Both the position numbers and the translations under genes were made by a program. This document shows, one piece after another, positions 5,130 through 7,852 of a stretch of 7,852 nucleotides of DNA. The notes beneath the pieces are model-generated. The model did not search any database and was not told where the DNA came from. It saw only the letters and a program-made list of their open reading frames with translations. The stretch covers positions 16,199-24,050 of the forward strand of contig DCTP01000131.1 of NCBI GenBank assembly GCA_002329625.1, given 5' to 3'. Each line of letters starts with the position of its first letter. Position 1 is the first letter of the stretch. This DNA is from Leptolinea sp. UBA1437. GTDB lineage: Bacteria; Chloroflexota; Anaerolineae; Anaerolineales; Anaerolineaceae.

Positions 5130-7852
5130 TTAATGCTGTGACTTTATTGCCCGCCAAACTTTTTCCGGGTATATCGGAAGCGAATCAATCCGAGAGCCAA
5201 TGGCGTTCGCTACCGCATTGGCAATTGCCGGAGCGACTCCGTCCGTCGGAATTTCAGCTAACGCTTTTGCGCCAAAAGGACCGGTCTTTTCACCGTCCCC
5301 TTCCTGAATGATATAGCTTTCCATCAACGGCATTTCATCCGCCTGTAGAATATGGTAATCGCCGAATCGCGGGTTCAATAAATTTCCGTGGTCGTCATAA
5401 CACATTTCTTCACAAAGAGCATAACCGAGTGCGGTTATTTGACCGCCTTCCAACTGTCCAATAGCAGTGGTCGGGTTAATTACCGTTCCAGGACTGACCG
5501 TCATAACCAATTTAATCGGAGTCACCTGGCCGGTTTCGATATCCACTTCCACTTCGGCAAATTCGGTTCCGAAAACCGGTGGGCATTCCGGAGATACGTG
5601 TGAAGCATAAGCCGCGATTTGCCGCTGATCCTTACGATGAAGACTATGCAAAGCGATATCTTCCATGGTAACGTGATCCCCATTCGGAGCGTAAACCTTT
5701 TCATCTTTCAGATACAGATCGTCTTTCGGCTGCTGCAGCATCAAGGCGGCTCTTTCCAGAACCTGTTCTTTAATTTTTTCGGCACATTTTTTGACTGCCA
5801 TCCCAGAAATATAGGTGGTACTGGATGCATAAGCGCCTACGTCAAACGGCGTAAAGTCCGTGTCCGAAGAGTAGACAACAATTTTAGAGACGGGTATTTT
5901 CAGCACTTCCGCTGCCATTTGTGCCAATATCGTATCCGAACCGGTTCCCAGGTCGGTCGCTCCGATGTTTAGATTGAAGGAACCATCATCATTAATCTTC
6001 ATCGCTGCGGCACCCATATCAATCCCGGCAATAGCGGTCCCATGCATCATAATGGACATGCCAATTCCTCTGCGGATATTCGGTCTGGCGGGATCCAGAT
6101 AAAAATGTTTGGATTTTCTGCGATTCCAATCGTTCGCTTCCATCCCTTTCCGAATACAGGCATCTAATCCGTAGCTGTTAACTTTTTGCGGGACCGGATC
6201 GAATTCAGCCAGTTTATCCATAATTTTGATTTTTTCACCGGGACGAACAACATTTTTCATTCGGAATTTAATCGGATCCATTTTTAATTTTTCGGCGACT
6301 TCGTCGATAATGCATTCGATCCCGTATATTCCTTGCGGTCCACCGTAACCGCGAAAGGCTCCGGGAACCGGTAAATTGGTATAAACAATATCCGCATGGA
6401 ATCGCATGCTATCTGCCCGATATGTGGATAATCCACGCGTTCCGGTTACATTACAGACGGTAAAGCCATGAACTCCGTAAGCACCGGTATTTTCAATCAT
6501 ATCCATTTCAATCGCTTTGATTCGTCCAGATTTTGTGACTCCGACCTTAAAACGGATGGTATCGGGATGACGCGAACGAGAGGAGCGGAATTCATCTTGG
6601 CGATCGAAATAAAATCGGACGGGCCTTCCGGTTCGCAGCGTTAACAACGCACATAAGTCTTCAAGTAAAACTTCCTGTTTTGCGCCGAATCCTCCGCCGA
6701 TCCGCGGCTTAATGACACGGATATTCTGAACCGGAACATCGATCAAAGGAGAAATAATTCTGCGAACATGGAAAGGAACCTGTGTGCTGGTACGGATTAC
6801 CAAACGATCGTTTTCATCCAGCCAGCTGATAACGATATGCGGTTCTAGAGGAGTTTGCTGAACTTGTTGTGTGTGAAATACTCTTTCGACGACCAAATCG
6901 GATTCGGCAAAATCCTTCTCTAAATCTCCATAATTTGCATCGATCACATACGCTTTATTATGGCTCGCATCTGCAACATCGATGCAATCCGGTTCATCAT
7001 GGATAATCGGAGCGCCATCTTTCATCGCCTCTTCCATATCAAAAACCGCCGGCAAAATTTCCCAATCCACTTTAATTAGGCTGATGGCTTTCTTGCATAA
7101 TTCCACCGACTCGGCAGCCACAGCTGCAACCCGATCACCTACATAGCGGACTTTATTGTCAAGACAAACCTGGTCCCATGGTTTCGGGTTCGGATAGGTT
7201 TGACCGCCGCTTCCATAAACATATCGTTTCACATTCTTATAGGTTATTACCGCATGAACTCCCGGCAATGCTTCCGCTTCGGAAGTATCAATATCCTTAA
7301 TGCGGGCATGAGCATAGGGGCTGGTCATTAACATCCCATGCAACATCCCGGGGAGCTCGACGTCGTCCGTATAAACCGGCCGGCCTTTAACCATCTTGAT
7401 CGCATCCACTTTTTGTACCGATTGCCGGATAGCAGAAAAATCAGGACAGGATTCGTTGGTAAATAAAACCGATTCATCGGCTTTGGTATAAGGCGGAACT
7501 GTTTCACCGCGCAAATAAGCGGCAGCTCGCATCACAGCATCTAACGGCTGATAATAACCTGTGCAACGACACAGGATGGACCCAAGTGCGTCCTTGGCAT
7601 CATCCAAGGATGGATATAAATTCTTGTCCAGCAGTGCTTTCGTTGCCAAAACCATTCCCGGCGTACAGAAACCGCATTGGATAGCACCGGTTTCCACAAA
7701 CGCTTTTTGGATCGGATTCAAATCTTTCCCTTCATTCAATCCTTCAACGGTAAGAATCGTATGACCCTGAGCCTGAGGCGCAGGCATTACGCAGGACGGT
7801 AATAATTTCCCATCCATTAGGATGGCGCAGTTCCCGCATTCTCCGGTATAGC
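5130..7852 (-). CDS. Xanthine dehydrogenase-family molybdenum hydroxylase, fused [2Fe-2S] and Mo-binding subunit, N-terminus cut by window edge
   Basis: Members of this family hydroxylate purines, N-heterocycles or aldehydes using molybdopterin cofactor. The frame is open to the edge: 906 complete residues (counted from the codon at 7850) plus a split codon; the ATG at 7817 is internal. The first [2Fe-2S] site shows ECGNC (Cys5, Cys8) and Cys20, and the split edge codon reads NGC, as expected for the missing first Cys of C-x4-C-x2-C. The second site is QCGFC (59, 62) and CRC (94, 96). The Mo domain starts near residue 145, without an FAD domain. It has PRIGGGFGAKQ (Gln392 at the bovine Glu802 position), GAFRGYGGPQ (Arg500, like bovine Arg880), and GAKALAEIP (Glu866, like catalytic Glu1261). 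Spacing resembles Desulfovibrio aldehyde oxidoreductase (Mop), about 907 residues; the full length here is probably about 945. Electron transfer would need an FAD subunit or other partner. Substrate is undecided. Confidence 0.92.
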   Translation of the reverse strand, partial: YTGECGNCAILMDGKLLPSCVMPAPQAQGHTILTVEGLNEGKDLNPIQKAFVETGAIQCGFCTPGMVLATKALLDKNLYPSLDDAKDALGSILCRCTGYYQPLDAVMRAAAYLRGETVPPYTKADESVLFTNESCPDFSAIRQSVQKVDAIKMVKGRPVYTDDVELPGMLHGMLMTSPYAHARIKDIDTSEAEALPGVHAVITYKNVKRYVYGSGGQTYPNPKPWDQVCLDNKVRYVGDRVAAVAAESVELCKKAISLIKVDWEILPAVFDMEEAMKDGAPIIHDEPDCIDVADASHNKAYVIDANYGDLEKDFAESDLVVERVFHTQQVQQTPLEPHIVISWLDENDRLVIRTSTQVPFHVRRIISPLIDVPVQNIRVIKPRIGGGFGAKQEVLLEDLCALLTLRTGRPVRFYFDRQDEFRSSRSRHPDTIRFKVGVTKSGRIKAIEMDMIENTGAYGVHGFTVCNVTGTRGLSTYRADSMRFHADIVYTNLPVPGAFRGYGGPQGIYGIECIIDEVAEKLKMDPIKFRMKNVVRPGEKIKIMDKLAEFDPVPQKVNSYGLDACIRKGMEANDWNRRKSKHFYLDPARPNIRRGIGMSIMMHGTAIAGIDMGAAAMKINDDGSFNLNIGATDLGTGSDTILAQMAAEVLKIPVSKIVVYSSDTDFTPFDVGAYASSTTYISGMAVKKCAEKIKEQVLERAALMLQQPKDDLYLKDEKVYAPNGDHVTMEDIALHSLHRKDQRQIAAYASHVSPECPPVFGTEFAEVEVDIETGQVTPIKLVMTVSPGTVINPTTAIGQLEGGQITALGYALCEEMCYDDHGNLLNPRFGDYHILQADEMPLMESYIIQEGDGEKTGPFGAKALAEIPTDGVAPAIANAVANAIGSRIDSLPIYPEKVWRAIKSQH

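Noticed and set aside
5619..5972. A 117-codon plus-strand open frame opposite the molybdenum hydroxylase
   Set aside because: It is antisense to conserved residues of the Mo domain and has no recognisable motif.

Overview
The window is bacterial and densely coded, with mixed base composition: by hand count, single 60-base lines range from about 28% GC in the membrane-protein gene to about 58% in gatA. It carries four protein genes, two of them cut by the window edges. I see no tRNA, rRNA, CRISPR array, insertion sequence or attachment site. A GatCA-type tRNA amidotransferase, a GT-C membrane glycosyltransferase and a [2Fe-2S]/molybdenum hydroxylase point to a bacterium with molybdenum-cofactor chemistry, probably anaerobic. 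The GatA N-terminal insertion resembles what I remember from Chloroflexota (Anaerolineae), but that placement is only a weak guess.

Layout. (1) Positions 1-1589, minus strand: gatC then gatA, three bases apart, with gatA running off the left edge about 80 residues short of its end. (2) Positions 1590-1868: a divergent intergenic region of 279 bases. It holds a probable gatCA promoter on the minus strand, a 6-bp hairpin in the gatC leader, a terminator-like hairpin on the plus strand, and a strong extended -10 box so close to the next ATG that the mRNA is predicted to be leaderless. (3) Positions 1869-4965, plus strand: a two-gene unit, a 686-residue multi-pass GT-C glycosyltransferase with an unusual N-terminal ectodomain, then a secreted two-HKD phospholipase D-like protein 13 bases later. 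(4) Positions 4966-5129: a convergent gap with an AT-rich hairpin and a textbook bidirectional intrinsic terminator. (5) Positions 5130-7852, minus strand: a xanthine dehydrogenase/aldehyde oxidoreductase-family protein in which the [2Fe-2S] subunit is fused directly to the molybdopterin subunit with no FAD domain. Its 5' end lies beyond the window.

How they work together. gatC and gatA make two subunits of the amidotransferase that converts Glu-tRNA(Gln), and in many bacteria Asp-tRNA(Asn), to the amidated forms; gatB is not in view. The glycosyltransferase and PLD genes look co-transcribed, and both products act at or outside the membrane, so a shared role in envelope glycan or lipid processing is a reasonable but unproven inference. 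The molybdenum hydroxylase is transcriptionally separate and would need an electron acceptor, probably an FAD subunit, encoded elsewhere. The least explained parts are the glycosyltransferase ectodomain and the leaderless start of its gene.
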